Shown: one piece after another, positions 30,828 to 40,767 of the stretch
Position numbering within the stretch: position 1 is the first letter of the stretch
Layout: every line of letters begins with the position of its first letter
Assembly (NCBI GenBank): GCA_965267435.1
Contig: OZ253960.1
Span: forward strand, 2,604,001 to 2,668,000
Length of the DNA: 64,000 nucleotides
Reading direction: 5' to 3'
Origin: JAWPMT01 sp965267435
GTDB taxonomy: Bacteria; Bacteroidota; Bacteroidia; Cytophagales; Cyclobacteriaceae
Translations under genes and position numbers: made by a program
Notes under the pieces: generated by a model
Databases searched by the model: none
What the model was told of the DNA's origin: nothing
Seen by the model: the letters and a program-made list of their open reading frames with translations, nothing else

Positions 30828-33712
30828 CCGCTCAATTCCTGCTTGCTATCAGAGGAAGACAGGACGTCGAACTCCACATTTGCCAGATAGTAGTAAGTGC
30901 CGGCCGGGAGATCCCTTCCATTCTCTGTTTTCCCATTCCAGTTGATGAGTATACCTGACTCGGAGTCCTGGGAGTTGTAGCTAAATACGTTTTTACCGCT
31001 GCGATCAAATACCGTTAACTCCACGCCTCTTACGAATCTTGGACAGTTGGCATTGTCAAAGTCATTGATCGGATCAGCGGGATTGCTATACAAAGGTGTG
31101 AACAGGTCATTGATCCCATCATTATTGGGCGTGAATACATTGGGCAATTGGTAGCTGGGGCAGTTATCTGCACAAACAGCCTCAGTGAGCTCACTTTCAT
31201 TGCCTGACCTGTCAACGGCCGAAACCTTGTAACAGCCTTTGTATCCACTGAGTCCTTCGTGTGTGTAGAATTTATCAACTGTATTGGCAATCAGCTCGTA
31301 GTCCTCATCTTCGCCAGTGATGGAAAAGTAAACATTGAAGCTCTCGATGTCCTCATCACAATTAGTACTGGGGTCTACCTCCCAGGCGATACTATTTTCA
31401 TAATTGTCGAACTCACACGTCCGCTGGGCAAGGTCTTCTTCACAATCAAAATCCGCCAGACTTAGCTCCAATGGTGTGCACGGCGGCACAACATCCCTGG
31501 GCTGCGCACACAAGATCTCGGACCTATTGATAAGCGGCTCCGGGATCAGAGGACTATTATCGTAGGCCCCTACCGCTGTCACATAGTAGCAATATTCTGT
31601 GTTCTCATCAAGCGGTTCATCATTGAAGGCACCATCATCAAAGTAGAAGAAACCTTCCTGCGCGACCTGCACTGAATCAATCAACACCAACTCCGTTTCG
31701 TCACTTGTCACATTGTCCCTGTAGATGTAGTGATAGGGATAGCGCTGGATATTGTTGGACCAGGGCACGACTGCCCGCCAGTGAAGACCGATGCCACTCA
31801 CCTGAGGGTCTATTTCCATCCGAACAGAACTTGCTTCGGCACTGCTATCAACGAAGAACCCTCCATTGTCAAACAACTCTACCCTGTAGCTAAATCCTCG
31901 TTGCAGCGTATTGATCCCAGTATCGACAAAAACTGTGTCTGATATACCCGTCGCGATCTCCGTCCCCGGCTCCTGAAAAATCAAATCATTGGAACGGTAC
32001 AGGTTATAGGTGTAAGGCGGAGGGAATTGCGCAGGATTGGTTTCATAAGGTGGAGTCCACCGGACCTCTATTTCTCCTTCCGTGCCGGTTTCTCTAATGT
32101 CTACATTGGTGATGACCGGGCTATCCGCCTGCAACGTGAGACACACTTCGTCGGATGCATAGCTGATACCGCCTCCTGGCGCTGGAAATATGGCCACAAG
32201 TCGATAGCAGTAGTTGGCACCGGCGGCCAGCCCTCTTCCGCGATCGTCATCGAGGTACTCCGTCGTGTCTATGCCGATCGTTTTCACCAGCTGATAGCCA
32301 GAATTCGGAGGTATACCTACCATGCACTCGTCTGGTTCGAACATAAACTCACCGACTCGCCGCCACACCTGCATTTGAAAGGCATTGTTGCACGAGTAAC
32401 CACTCCAATCCAAATTGATCGCTCGCCCATTTCCAGCGCTCGCAGTGAGTCCCTCCGGTTGAGGGCCGACGACGGTGATCTCCCAAGTCTCAAAATCCAC
32501 CAACGTAGGCCCTACACGCTGGCCCTGTTCGATGGGATTGTCCGAAACTTTGAACTGCACCTGATAAGGATTGACTCTTACGTGACCACAAACGGTCTCC
32601 CAGTTGAATTGCAAAGAAGCCGGGGGTGGTTCAAACCGCGGTGGGTCGGGAGTGACCGTGGCGCTGGAAACCACCTCAAAAGGACCTCCAAAAGCTTCGA
32701 GTTTCACATCATGACCATCGGGATCGGTACCGACGACGGTCTCGTTCACTATCGTACCTGCTTCCACGCATATGGGATCCGGCACTTCCAGTTGGGGCTT
32801 CTCATTGTCCCCATCAGTGATGATGATCTGCATGTCTCGTGTCACCCGTCCTAGTAAGGTGGGTCTGCCAAAGACATTTCTCCACTCTTCGACGACGAAA
32901 GCAACATTATACTCCGCGCAATTCTCTGCACCAGATGGACAGTCCTGCCCTGACAAATTCAGAAAATCTCCGGGCGCATCCCAGCTCAGGTTACCCGTTA
33001 TTGGATCAATTTCGAAAGTCGGAAAGTTCTCCTGGGCCTCATCTCCCTGGGCGGGATTGCTATAAAAGAAAGGGTCATTGGGGAATTTGTAATCAGTGAC
33101 GTTGACATCGCGGGCCTGCTGAGGCTTCACCAGTCGGAACGCCAGGCTGTCATCGTCGGGATCGAAAGCACCACCATTGTGGATGAAACTTACGCCTACA
33201 AGACCATCGTCGATTGGAGGTACTGTCAAAACAGGCGTACTGTTGACCCCAAGTATGGGATCGATAACGATCTCTGTCTGCACGTAGAAGGCAGTGTTCA
33301 CAGAATTGGCCATGTTGGCAATGCCGCGGTTTCTAAATTCTTCCCTGTAACTCACGGTATAGGTCGCGGATGCGGCATAGGTATGAATAACCGTGAATTC
33401 GGCTCTTACGACATTGGGTGTGATTTCTTCTTCGCTGATGATAAAATCTCCCGTGACCATATTGCCATCGCCGAAATCGAACGTACCGCTACCAAACTGA
33501 ATGCCCGAATCCGTGTCCCGGTACCCTACGAAGGTGAATTCGTAAGTAAGAGAAAGAAAGTCAATGCGCTTAGCGACGATTTCGCCAGCACGGATGTGAG
33601 TCGCCTGCGAGTTATGTACAAAGGTCAACATGAGTAAGCATGCGATCAGCGTACTCTTCCATGTAATCAATACCTGTCGTCGATAATCGGCTCTACCTGG
33701 TTTTCCCCTCAT
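30806..33712 (-). CDS. Secreted multidomain protein with gliding-motility-type C-terminal domain (T9SS cargo)
   Basis: 968 aa. Signal peptide at about 16-38 (STLIACLLMLTFVHNSQA). The N-terminal part after THIRAGEIVA has a PKD-like GTFDFGDGN and a cadherin/Ig-like segment with PVLTVPPIDDGLVGVSF. Fibronectin III-like modules follow from about 415 (GLTASAGNGRAINLDWSG, then NYCYRLVAIFP; EIEVRWTPPYETNPAQF; TEYCYYVTAVGAYDNS). The C-terminal ~115 residues begin LPNVFTPNNDGINDLFTP and contain LTVFDRSGKNVF and LPAGTYYYLANVEF: the CHU_C/type B sorting signal that directs export by the type IX system and retention at the surface. Role is probably adhesion or matrix. The THIRAGEI start is common in large Cytophagales surface proteins. 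Confidence 0.88.
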   Translation of the reverse strand: MRGKPGRADYRRQVLITWKSTLIACLLMLTFVHNSQATHIRAGEIVAKRIDFLSLTYEFTFVGYRDTDSGIQFGSGTFDFGDGNMVTGDFIISEEEITPNVVRAEFTVIHTYAASATYTVSYREEFRNRGIANMANSVNTAFYVQTEIVIDPILGVNSTPVLTVPPIDDGLVGVSFIHNGGAFDPDDDSLAFRLVKPQQARDVNVTDYKFPNDPFFYSNPAQGDEAQENFPTFEIDPITGNLSWDAPGDFLNLSGQDCPSGAENCAEYNVAFVVEEWRNVFGRPTLLGRVTRDMQIIITDGDNEKPQLEVPDPICVEAGTIVNETVVGTDPDGHDVKLEAFGGPFEVVSSATVTPDPPRFEPPPASLQFNWETVCGHVRVNPYQVQFKVSDNPIEQGQRVGPTLVDFETWEITVVGPQPEGLTASAGNGRAINLDWSGYSCNNAFQMQVWRRVGEFMFEPDECMVGIPPNSGYQLVKTIGIDTTEYLDDDRGRGLAAGANYCYRLVAIFPAPGGGISYASDEVCLTLQADSPVITNVDIRETGTEGEIEVRWTPPYETNPAQFPPPYTYNLYRSNDLIFQEPGTEIATGISDTVFVDTGINTLQRGFSYRVELFDNGGFFVDSSAEASSVRMEIDPQVSGIGLHWRAVVPWSNNIQRYPYHYIYRDNVTSDETELVLIDSVQVAQEGFFYFDDGAFNDEPLDENTEYCYYVTAVGAYDNSPLIPEPLINRSEILCAQPRDVVPPCTPLELSLADFDCEEDLAQRTCEFDNYENSIAWEVDPSTNCDEDIESFNVYFSITGEDEDYELIANTVDKFYTHEGLSGYKGCYKVSAVDRSGNESELTEAVCADNCPSYQLPNVFTPNNDGINDLFTPLYSNPADPINDFDNANCPRFVRGVELTVFDRSGKNVFSYNSQDSESGILINWNGKTENGRDLPAGTYYYLANVEFDVLSSSDSKQELSGWVQLLR

Positions 33713-34177
33713 AATAATACTGTGGTCATTATTATAATCCTTTTCCTATACTAAAGTTCTCACCCACCACATTTTTTCCGCAAAATACTTCAGTCCGCGG
33801 AATGGATAAACCCTTCAGTAAAGGTAACAACGAATTAAGAGCCTAACCCCACACATATCTTGCCAATGTTTTCAAACAATTGGCCTCCCTTGCGACAAAT
33901 GACCGGTCCTGAGCGCGTTATTCACCCATCTTCCAGAATATATAATAAAAAGAACCATGACTTCGCCCTATCCCTTGATAGCGCCTGACTACATAGAATT
34001 GGGCTTTAGTAAATCGCTCTGAACATTCCAAAAACACAACCTGTTGGCCTCACGACGGCTAATTGAAAACGAAATGCAGGGTCCTTACAGACGCAAATTC
34101 AAAAACAGATTTTTGGATTGTTTAGCAATAGTTCGGACCCTACCTTTGGGCGAAATGCTCCTAGACCTAAAAATTGT
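33713..34177. other. 465-bp divergent spacer upstream of sdhC
   Basis: It separates the minus-strand surface protein gene from sdhCAB and contains the sdh promoter at its right end. Next to the surface-protein gene there is a TATTTTG on the minus strand near 33785 that lacks one base of the consensus. No RNA gene, repeat or reading frame of note. Confidence 0.6.
34118..34148 (+). promoter_or_regulatory. Bacteroidota-type promoter of sdhCAB
   Basis: TTG at 34118-34120, 20 bp, TACCTTTG at 34141-34148. Transcription would start near 34155, giving a leader of about 23 bases. This supports the Met at 34178 as the start of sdhC and excludes the in-frame ATG at 34118, which lies inside the promoter. 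Confidence 0.7.
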
Positions 34178-34852
34178 ATGAGTTGGACGAAACGATTCTT
34201 TTCAAGTTCGATCGGCAGGAAGTTTGCCATGGCACTTTCGGCACTGTTCCTGATGATTTTCTTGCTGCAACACTTTGCCATCAACTTCACTTCGGTATTC
34301 AGCGAAGATGTCTTCAATGAGTTATCCCATTTCATGGGCACGAACCCGCTGGTACAGTTTGCGCTGCAGCCCATATTAATGCTCGGTGTAGTGTACCACT
34401 TTGTAGCGGGGTTTGTATTAGAGTTTAAAAACCGGCGCGCCAGAGAAGTGAAGTACGCCATGAACAAGGGTGAAGCGAATTCCTCATGGATGTCGCGAAA
34501 CATGATCTACAGCGGACTGTTCATTTTGTTCTTCCTTGGCTTTCACTTCTATGACTTTTGGATTCCAGAGATGGTTTACAAGTACGTGGAGTTCACGCCA
34601 GCCGATCCTGATCGCTACTATGCGGAGGTGCTGCACATGTTTGAAAATCCTACCAGGGTCCTGATTTATTCACTCTCCTTCATATTTCTGAGCTTACACC
34701 TCTTGCACGGCTTCCAGTCTGCTTTTCAGACCATCGGTGCTCGGCACCCTAAGTACTCCCCTGGCATCCAGAAGTTGGGCAAGATCTACGCGATAGCCGT
34801 ACCTGTAGGATTCATATTTATTGCTGTTTTTCACTTCGTTAACTCGCTCTAG
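34178..34852 (+). CDS. sdhC: Succinate dehydrogenase / fumarate reductase cytochrome b subunit
   Basis: 224 aa from the Met at 34178 (SWTKRFFSSSIGRKFAMALS). Single five-helix cytochrome b of the B. fragilis/Wolinella/Bacillus type, which binds two hemes and replaces separate SdhC and SdhD. Candidate heme histidines are in FLLQHFAIN, GVVYHFVAGF, FFLGFHFYDFW, EVLHMF and LSLHLLHGFQSAFQ. The last helix is IAVPVGFIFIAVFHFVNSL. It anchors the complex in the inner membrane and handles (mena)quinone. 12 bp upstream of sdhA. Confidence 0.93.
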   Translation: MSWTKRFFSSSIGRKFAMALSALFLMIFLLQHFAINFTSVFSEDVFNELSHFMGTNPLVQFALQPILMLGVVYHFVAGFVLEFKNRRAREVKYAMNKGEANSSWMSRNMIYSGLFILFFLGFHFYDFWIPEMVYKYVEFTPADPDRYYAEVLHMFENPTRVLIYSLSFIFLSLHLLHGFQSAFQTIGARHPKYSPGIQKLGKIYAIAVPVGFIFIAVFHFVNSL

Positions 34853-34864
34853 AAAAAAGTACGC

Positions 34865-36871
34865 ATGTCAAAGCTAGATTCTAAAATTCCTGACGGCTCT
34901 ATCGCCGAAAAATGGACCAAGCATAAAAACAACATCCGGTTGGTCAATCCGGCCAACAAGCGTGGTATCGATGTGATCGTAGTCGGTACAGGTCTTGCCG
35001 GCGGATCGGCTTCCGCCTCATTGGCCGAATTGGGCTACAACGTAAAGGCTTTTTGCTACCAGGACTCACCTCGGCGGGCGCATTCCATTGCCGCTCAGGG
35101 GGGTATCAATGCCGCGAAGAACTATCAGGGCGACGGTGATTCGACCTTCAGACTATTTTATGATACGGTAAAGGGTGGAGACTATCGCTCTCGCGAGGCC
35201 AACGTGTATCGTTTGGCCGAGGTCTCTGGAAATATCATCGACCAATGCGTGGCCCAAGGCGTACCCTTCGCCAGGGACTACGGTGGATTATTGGACAACC
35301 GCTCTTTTGGTGGCGTGCAGGTGTCACGGACTTTCTACGCGAAAGGCCAGACAGGCCAGCAACTACTACTCGGATGCTACTCTGCCATGTCGCGACAGAT
35401 AGGGAAGGGAAAGATCCAAATGTACAACCGGCATGAGATGATGGAATTGGTCATCGTAGACGGTAAAGCTCGCGGTATCATCGCCCGCAATCTGGTGACG
35501 GGTGAACTAGAGCGTCACTCTGCGCACGCAGTCGTCATAGCTTCAGGAGGGTATGGAAACGTATTTTTCCTCTCGACCAATGCTATGGGCTCCAACGTTT
35601 CTGCAGGCTGGAAGATCCACAAAAAGGGAGCCTACTTCGCCAACCCTTGTTTCACACAGATCCACCCGACTTGTATACCTCAGCATGGTGATCAGCAGTC
35701 GAAATTGACGCTGATGTCCGAGTCGCTTCGAAACGATGGCCGGATCTGGGTACCCGCCAAAAAAGAAGACGCGGAAGCCGTAAGGGCCGGCAAGCTAAAA
35801 CCCAAAGACATCAAAGAGGAAGATCGCGACTACTACCTGGAGCGACGGTATCCTTCTTTCGGAAACTTGACGCCGAGAGATGTGGCATCAAGAGCTGCAA
35901 AAGAACGGTGCGATGCAGGATTCGGCGTAGGAACTAATGATACCGGCGAAGCCGTATTCCTCGACTTTTCTGCCGCCATAAAGCGATATGGTCAGGAGCA
36001 GGCCAACATCCATGGCCATCATGATGCCACCGATGAGCAGATCCAGGAAATGGGTAAGCAGGTCGTCGAGGCCAAGTATGGCAACCTGTTCCAGATGTAT
36101 GAAAAGATCACCGCTGACAACCCCTATGAAACCCCGATGAAGATCTATCCGGCGGTGCACTACACCATGGGTGGCGTCTGGGTGGACTACAACCTGATGA
36201 CCACCATCCCAGGTTGCTATTGCATTGGGGAGGCCAATTTCTCAGATCACGGTGCCAACCGCCTGGGGGCATCGGCCCTCATGCAAGGATTGGCGGATGG
36301 CTACTTTGTACTTCCATACACTATCGGAGATTACCTGGCGGATGATATCCGTACCGGAGCCATATCAACCGATTCTGCAGAATTTATGGAGGCCGAGCAA
36401 GCCGTACAGAAGCAAATCGATTTCTTCCTGAATAACAATGGCTCGCATTCTGTCGACTATTTCCACAAGCGATTGGGCAAGATCATGTGGAACCAGGTGG
36501 GGATGAGCCGTAACAAGGAAGGTCTGCAGGATGCTATCAACAGCATCCGTGAGCTTCGAAAAGAATTCTGGAAAGATGTGAAAGTTCCGGGAACGGGTGA
36601 CATGAATCTGGAGCTTGAAAAGGCTGGACGCGTAGCTGATTTTCTGGAGTTGGGAGAGCTGTTTGCGCGCGATGCCCTGGAGAGAGAAGAATCTTGTGGT
36701 GGACACTTCCGCGAAGAGCATCAAACAGAAGAAGGTGAGGCTGTGCGTGACGATGCCAATTTCACCTACGTATCGGCTTGGGAATACAAGGGCGAGCCCT
36801 CCGAGGCTACCGTCCACAAAGAAGAATTGAATTATGAAAACATAGAGCTGAAAGTACGCTCTTACAAATAA
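34865..36871 (+). CDS. sdhA: Succinate dehydrogenase flavoprotein subunit
   Basis: 668 aa, the long SdhA type found in Bacteroidota. FAD-binding DVIVVGTGLAGGSASASLA (36-54). The covalent-FAD His is H73 in RRAHSIAAQGGINAAKNY. Substrate-site segments are NPCFTQIHPTCIPQHGD and PAVHYTMGGVWVDYNLMT, then GEANFSDHGANRLGASALMQ. The C-terminal region FREEHQTEEGEAVRDD holds the active-site pattern of the family. Oxidises succinate to fumarate, or the reverse in anaerobes; an aerobic TCA role is most likely. Confidence 0.96.
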   Translation: MSKLDSKIPDGSIAEKWTKHKNNIRLVNPANKRGIDVIVVGTGLAGGSASASLAELGYNVKAFCYQDSPRRAHSIAAQGGINAAKNYQGDGDSTFRLFYDTVKGGDYRSREANVYRLAEVSGNIIDQCVAQGVPFARDYGGLLDNRSFGGVQVSRTFYAKGQTGQQLLLGCYSAMSRQIGKGKIQMYNRHEMMELVIVDGKARGIIARNLVTGELERHSAHAVVIASGGYGNVFFLSTNAMGSNVSAGWKIHKKGAYFANPCFTQIHPTCIPQHGDQQSKLTLMSESLRNDGRIWVPAKKEDAEAVRAGKLKPKDIKEEDRDYYLERRYPSFGNLTPRDVASRAAKERCDAGFGVGTNDTGEAVFLDFSAAIKRYGQEQANIHGHHDATDEQIQEMGKQVVEAKYGNLFQMYEKITADNPYETPMKIYPAVHYTMGGVWVDYNLMTTIPGCYCIGEANFSDHGANRLGASALMQGLADGYFVLPYTIGDYLADDIRTGAISTDSAEFMEAEQAVQKQIDFFLNNNGSHSVDYFHKRLGKIMWNQVGMSRNKEGLQDAINSIRELRKEFWKDVKVPGTGDMNLELEKAGRVADFLELGELFARDALEREESCGGHFREEHQTEEGEAVRDDANFTYVSAWEYKGEPSEATVHKEELNYENIELKVRSYK

Positions 36872-36881
36872 TCGAAAGCAT

Positions 36882-37646
36882 ATGTCAGCGAACAAAGGAT
36901 TAGATCTAACACTCAAAGTTTGGAGACAGAAAGGCGTCAATGATCAGGGCCAAATGGAAACCTATGAGGTGAAGGACATTTCTCCTGATAGCTCCTTTCT
37001 GGAGATGATGGATATCCTCAACGAACAGTTGATCGATGAAGGCAATGAGCCTGTGGCATTTGACCACGACTGCAGGGAGGGTATATGTGGCATGTGTTCA
37101 CTGTATATCAATGGCGAGGCCCATGGCCCCGGTCGTGAGATCACGACTTGCCAACTCCATATGAGGGAGTTCAACGATGGTGACACGATCTACATTGAGC
37201 CATGGAGAGCGAAGGCTTTCCCCGTCATCAAAGACCTGGTCGTCGACCGTAGTGCTTTTGACCGGATCATGGCCGCCGGGGGTTTCATCAGTGTGAATAC
37301 ATCTGGAAACACCCAGGATGCCAACGCCCTCCCTATCCCAAAAGTGGACGCCGACAAATCGTTTGACGCGGCGACGTGCATTGGCTGCGGAGCGTGTGTT
37401 GCTTCCTGCAAAAATGCCTCGGCCATGTTGTTTGTCTCTGCCAAGGTCTCGCAGTTTGCCCTCCTCCCTCAGGGAAAGGTGGAAGCCGCGGAAAGAGTGC
37501 AGAATATGGTACAGCAAATGGACGACGAGGGATTTGGCAACTGCACAAATACAGGCGCCTGCGAGGTGGAGTGTCCGAAGGGTATCTCTCTGGAAAACAT
37601 CGCACGAATGAATCGAGAATATATCAAGAGCGGCTTTGGCCAGTAA
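36882..37646 (+). CDS. sdhB: Succinate dehydrogenase iron-sulfur subunit
   Basis: 254 aa. N-terminal plant-ferredoxin domain with [2Fe-2S] ligands C64, C69 and C72 (HDCREGICGMCSLY) plus C90. The C-terminal domain has CIGCGACVASCKNASAML for the [4Fe-4S] and [3Fe-4S] centres and CTNTGACEVECPKGISLENI. It transfers electrons from SdhA to the cytochrome b. It closes the sdhCAB operon, with a strong terminator 20 bp downstream. Confidence 0.96.
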   Translation: MSANKGLDLTLKVWRQKGVNDQGQMETYEVKDISPDSSFLEMMDILNEQLIDEGNEPVAFDHDCREGICGMCSLYINGEAHGPGREITTCQLHMREFNDGDTIYIEPWRAKAFPVIKDLVVDRSAFDRIMAAGGFISVNTSGNTQDANALPIPKVDADKSFDAATCIGCGACVASCKNASAMLFVSAKVSQFALLPQGKVEAAERVQNMVQQMDDEGFGNCTNTGACEVECPKGISLENIARMNREYIKSGFGQ

Positions 37647-37666
37647 AGGTCCCGCTCCGATCACAA

Positions 37667-37705
37667 AAAACCCTGGCCGCCAATTGGTCAGGGTTTTATA
37701 TTTTT
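37667..37705 (+). terminator. Terminator of sdhCAB
   Basis: AAAACCCTGGCC and GGTCAGGGTTTT form a 12-bp stem with one G-T pair around a 7-nt loop, followed by a T-rich tail (TATATTTTT). Confidence 0.85.
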
Positions 37706-37768
37706 CAGTCATTATACTTTTTTGAATCTCGTAGAGTTCTCTGAGTACGAAAGGCCAATAACACTACT

Positions 37769-40471
37769 TTGCGACCCCTTTTAATCATCACTGCTGTCAT
37801 CCTCCTTCTGGGAGCGGGCTATTTCACGTATGATCGCTGGGCCCTGAACAAGGACCTCAGTCCATGGAATTTTGTTCCCTCCTCGGCGGCTTTGGTCTAT
37901 GAGTCGCAGACCACCTACCAGGCCATCGAACAACTCCGAAGCGCACCGCTCTGGGCTACACTTATCCAGCTCGAAGGGTTTTCCAATCTGGAAGAATCGG
38001 TAACACAATTGTCCGACATCACCTCCAACAGAATGGCAGCTCTGTTGGACGGAAACAGCCTGCTCGTATCAATGCACCCGACCTCCCGAAACAATATGGA
38101 CATGCTGTATGTCCTTGAGATCGGATCCATCGAATCCCTCAACGAGCTGCGTGTCATTCAGGAGCACTTTGAGAGTATTTACAGCCAAAAGAAAGTCAGA
38201 AACTACCTCGACTTCAAGATCACCGAGATCTCCGACGGCCAGGAGACCTTTACATTCATATTTCACAAGAATTTCCTCATCGGAAGTTTCAGTGCTTTCC
38301 TGGTGGAGGACGCCATAAGGACCTACGACCAGTCATCAGTAACGTCCTTCAGACAGAGCTTTCAGGAACTTACCACTATGACCAAGCTGGCAAGGGATCA
38401 GGGCAACCTGTACATCAACTACGCTGGCTTGTTTAACCTTCTAGGCAATTTCGCCGATGGTACGAAGGTGAATGTCGGCAAGTCCGCTTTTCTGGATGTC
38501 ACCATAGAAGACCGGGCGATCGAAATGAGCGGGTTTACGGTGGTGGACGAATCACAGAACTCCTTCCTTCAGCCGCACCTCAATGTGAGACCAGGTGGCT
38601 TTGATATGGGAGCGGTGATCCCACTTCAGACCGCTTATGTACTGCATTATTCATTTGGAGACGCTAACCAGTGGGGCAGGCAATATCAGGCTTATCTGCA
38701 GCAACATGACAAGGAAGCCGTGGCCACATCAGAAAGACTCCGAGAGGAGGCGGATTTTGATATCCCCTATCTCTATGAGCTTCTGGACGAAGAAATCGCA
38801 CTACTACACTTTGAAGGGATTGCCAATACTTACAAAGCCCTCGTACTGGAGGCTAGCGACCCCAAAGTAGCACTGGAGCACTTTGACAATATCGCGCAGC
38901 AGTTCGCCCGGTCCAATGGCGACACCCTTTACACCGAGTATTTTGAGAGTACCACGATCAAACTGTTGCAAGCTGAAGAGTTTCCACAAGCACTCTTGGG
39001 TAGTGTAGGTGAGGGCTTCCGATCGTGCTATTACTTCAGCTACGATAAGTTCATCGTCTTCGCCAACTCCCTGACTCTTCTGAAAGAGATCATCTCATCC
39101 ATTCGCGAGGAGAATACCTGGTTCAAGTCCCTGCGTAAGAATGCTTTTCTCGAGCGCGTGACCGATGCGTCTAACCTCTCCATTTACGTCAATACACCAG
39201 ACTTCTGGCCGAGGATTCTCAAGCAGATACGCCCCTACTGGCAAGAATACTTTCAGGAGAACTCCAAATTGCTCCGTAGCGTGGACAATGTGGGCATTCA
39301 ATTCAGCCAGGTAGACGGGCGATTCTTCACCAATGTGGTCGTCGCCCAAAGCGAAGTCCCCTCCTTTGCGTCCAGTTCCCCGCTGCCGTCAAAATCCGTT
39401 GTTTTTGGTCAGCCGATCATTACCAAACCCTTCATCCTGCGCAACAAGGCGCGGCAGCCAGAAATTCTGCTGCAGGACAAGTCCAATATGCTGTATCATC
39501 TGGACCGGGATTTCAACAGGAACTGGAACGTGCCGCTCACTGGCCCCATCGATGGCGACATCGTCCAGCTGGACTATTACAGAAATGGGGGTACTCAGTA
39601 TGCTTTTGTGGCAGACAACCAGCTACATATCATGGAAAGCGACGGCAAGCTGCTCGGAGGATTTCCAAAGAAAGTCGCTGGACTGGATTCGCTCACAAAC
39701 TTTGGCCTCATCGACTATGATGGTAGCAAGCGGTACCGGATGACATTTACCAATGGCAACGGCACACTATACCTCACCGACAAAGATGGAGAACCGCTAC
39801 CAGGGTGGAATCCGAAGAAGTTTTCCAAGCCCCTGACGGCGCCACTTTATCACGTCAGGATCGGTAAGAGGGATGTGATGATCGTCACCACGACCTCTGG
39901 CGACATTCACCTTTTCAATCGCAGGGGGCAGGAAATGAAAGGATTCCCCATCCTCCTCCGATCTCCTGTAGCGAGCGGCTATCACCTGTCGGCTTCCAGC
40001 AATTTCACCAACACGCGGCTGACCTCAGTCACGGAAGAAGGGGAGATTTGCACACTCAACTTCAATGGCCGTGTCTTACGGCGTGATCAACTGTACAAGG
40101 AAGCCGCCAATGTCCAGTTCTCAACATTGAGTGACGTCACTGGCAATCATCTGCTGGTCACCTCGTGGAATGACAACAATTGGATCGTCATGGATCCCAA
40201 TGGCCAGACGCTCTTCCAAAAGAGCTACCTGACCGACAACAATATCCTGCAGCAGTTTTATCGCATCTCCTCGGGTAAGGAGCTCGTCGTTCTCCTTGAC
40301 AAGAGCAACAAAAACCTCTACCCTTTTGACCTGGAAGGCGAGATGCTCACAGGAGCACCGATCCGTGCTACTCAACCTATCAGCATGTGGTACAGCTCGC
40401 GCCAGGACATTTTCACGCTGTACGTCGCTTTTGACAATGAGCTGAGGCTCCATGAAATCAACGCGCGTTGA
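37769..40471 (+). CDS. Large membrane-anchored DUF3352-like protein with C-terminal beta-propeller-like half
   Basis: 900 aa. Starts at TTG 37769, the only usable start: an in-frame stop lies at 37742-37744 and the membrane helix begins at residue 4 (LLIITAVILLLGAGYFTY). The periplasmic first half (about 35-540) contains VPSSAALVYESQTTYQAIEQ and repeats of a domain like DUF3352, with FIVFANSLTLLKEIISSI. The second half (about 560-900) has propeller-type repeats (MLYHLDRDFNRNWNVPLTGP, LHIMESDGKLLGGFPKKV, GTLYLTDKDGEPLPGW, IHLFNRRGQEMKGFPILL), that is PQQ/WD-like blades with the D/N-x-x-G-x-x-L/P-x-G turn. Function unknown; a periplasmic scaffold is possible. It follows sdhB by 122 bp and has its own transcription unit. 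Confidence 0.75.
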   Translation: MRPLLIITAVILLLGAGYFTYDRWALNKDLSPWNFVPSSAALVYESQTTYQAIEQLRSAPLWATLIQLEGFSNLEESVTQLSDITSNRMAALLDGNSLLVSMHPTSRNNMDMLYVLEIGSIESLNELRVIQEHFESIYSQKKVRNYLDFKITEISDGQETFTFIFHKNFLIGSFSAFLVEDAIRTYDQSSVTSFRQSFQELTTMTKLARDQGNLYINYAGLFNLLGNFADGTKVNVGKSAFLDVTIEDRAIEMSGFTVVDESQNSFLQPHLNVRPGGFDMGAVIPLQTAYVLHYSFGDANQWGRQYQAYLQQHDKEAVATSERLREEADFDIPYLYELLDEEIALLHFEGIANTYKALVLEASDPKVALEHFDNIAQQFARSNGDTLYTEYFESTTIKLLQAEEFPQALLGSVGEGFRSCYYFSYDKFIVFANSLTLLKEIISSIREENTWFKSLRKNAFLERVTDASNLSIYVNTPDFWPRILKQIRPYWQEYFQENSKLLRSVDNVGIQFSQVDGRFFTNVVVAQSEVPSFASSSPLPSKSVVFGQPIITKPFILRNKARQPEILLQDKSNMLYHLDRDFNRNWNVPLTGPIDGDIVQLDYYRNGGTQYAFVADNQLHIMESDGKLLGGFPKKVAGLDSLTNFGLIDYDGSKRYRMTFTNGNGTLYLTDKDGEPLPGWNPKKFSKPLTAPLYHVRIGKRDVMIVTTTSGDIHLFNRRGQEMKGFPILLRSPVASGYHLSASSNFTNTRLTSVTEEGEICTLNFNGRVLRRDQLYKEAANVQFSTLSDVTGNHLLVTSWNDNNWIVMDPNGQTLFQKSYLTDNNILQQFYRISSGKELVVLLDKSNKNLYPFDLEGEMLTGAPIRATQPISMWYSSRQDIFTLYVAFDNELRLHEINAR

Positions 40472-40585
40472 TGAATTGTGAGGGGGCCTGGACCGCCTAC
40501 CCTGGTTTTTCTATTGACTAATGGCCCTGGCCTCGGCGCTCCACCGGGCTTTCGGCTATAGCTACCACCCCGCCAGCCAACTCTG

Positions 40586-40606
40586 TTGTCGGTGAGACAC
40601 CGACAA
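40586..40606. repeat. Perfect 9-bp hairpin TTGTCGGTG-AGA-CACCGACAA
   Basis: A 9-bp perfect stem with a 3-nt loop and no T-run in a 296-bp spacer that also has GC-rich words. Such GTCGGTG-loop-CACCGAC hairpins are typical of dispersed intergenic repeats. Only this copy is in the window. Confidence 0.45.
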
Positions 40607-40661
40607 GGCCATGTGGGCTACCGCCTCTATCCCTGGCCCGCAACTGACTTCGCCTAAGAAC

Positions 40662-40693
40662 AAAAAAAGCACCAGCTGAATTCAACTGATGCT
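40662..40693 (-). terminator. Terminator of the MATE transporter gene
   Basis: On the minus strand AGCATCAGTTG-AATT-CAGCTGGTGCT is an 11-bp stem with two T-G pairs, followed directly by seven T. It lies about 75 bp after the stop codon. Confidence 0.8.
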
Positions 40694-40767
40694 CCATTGC
40701 ATGCTACTGCTTGAGTTAGTGAAAAGTCTTCATGATCCTCAGTAGTTTATTCCCTTTTACAATTAAA

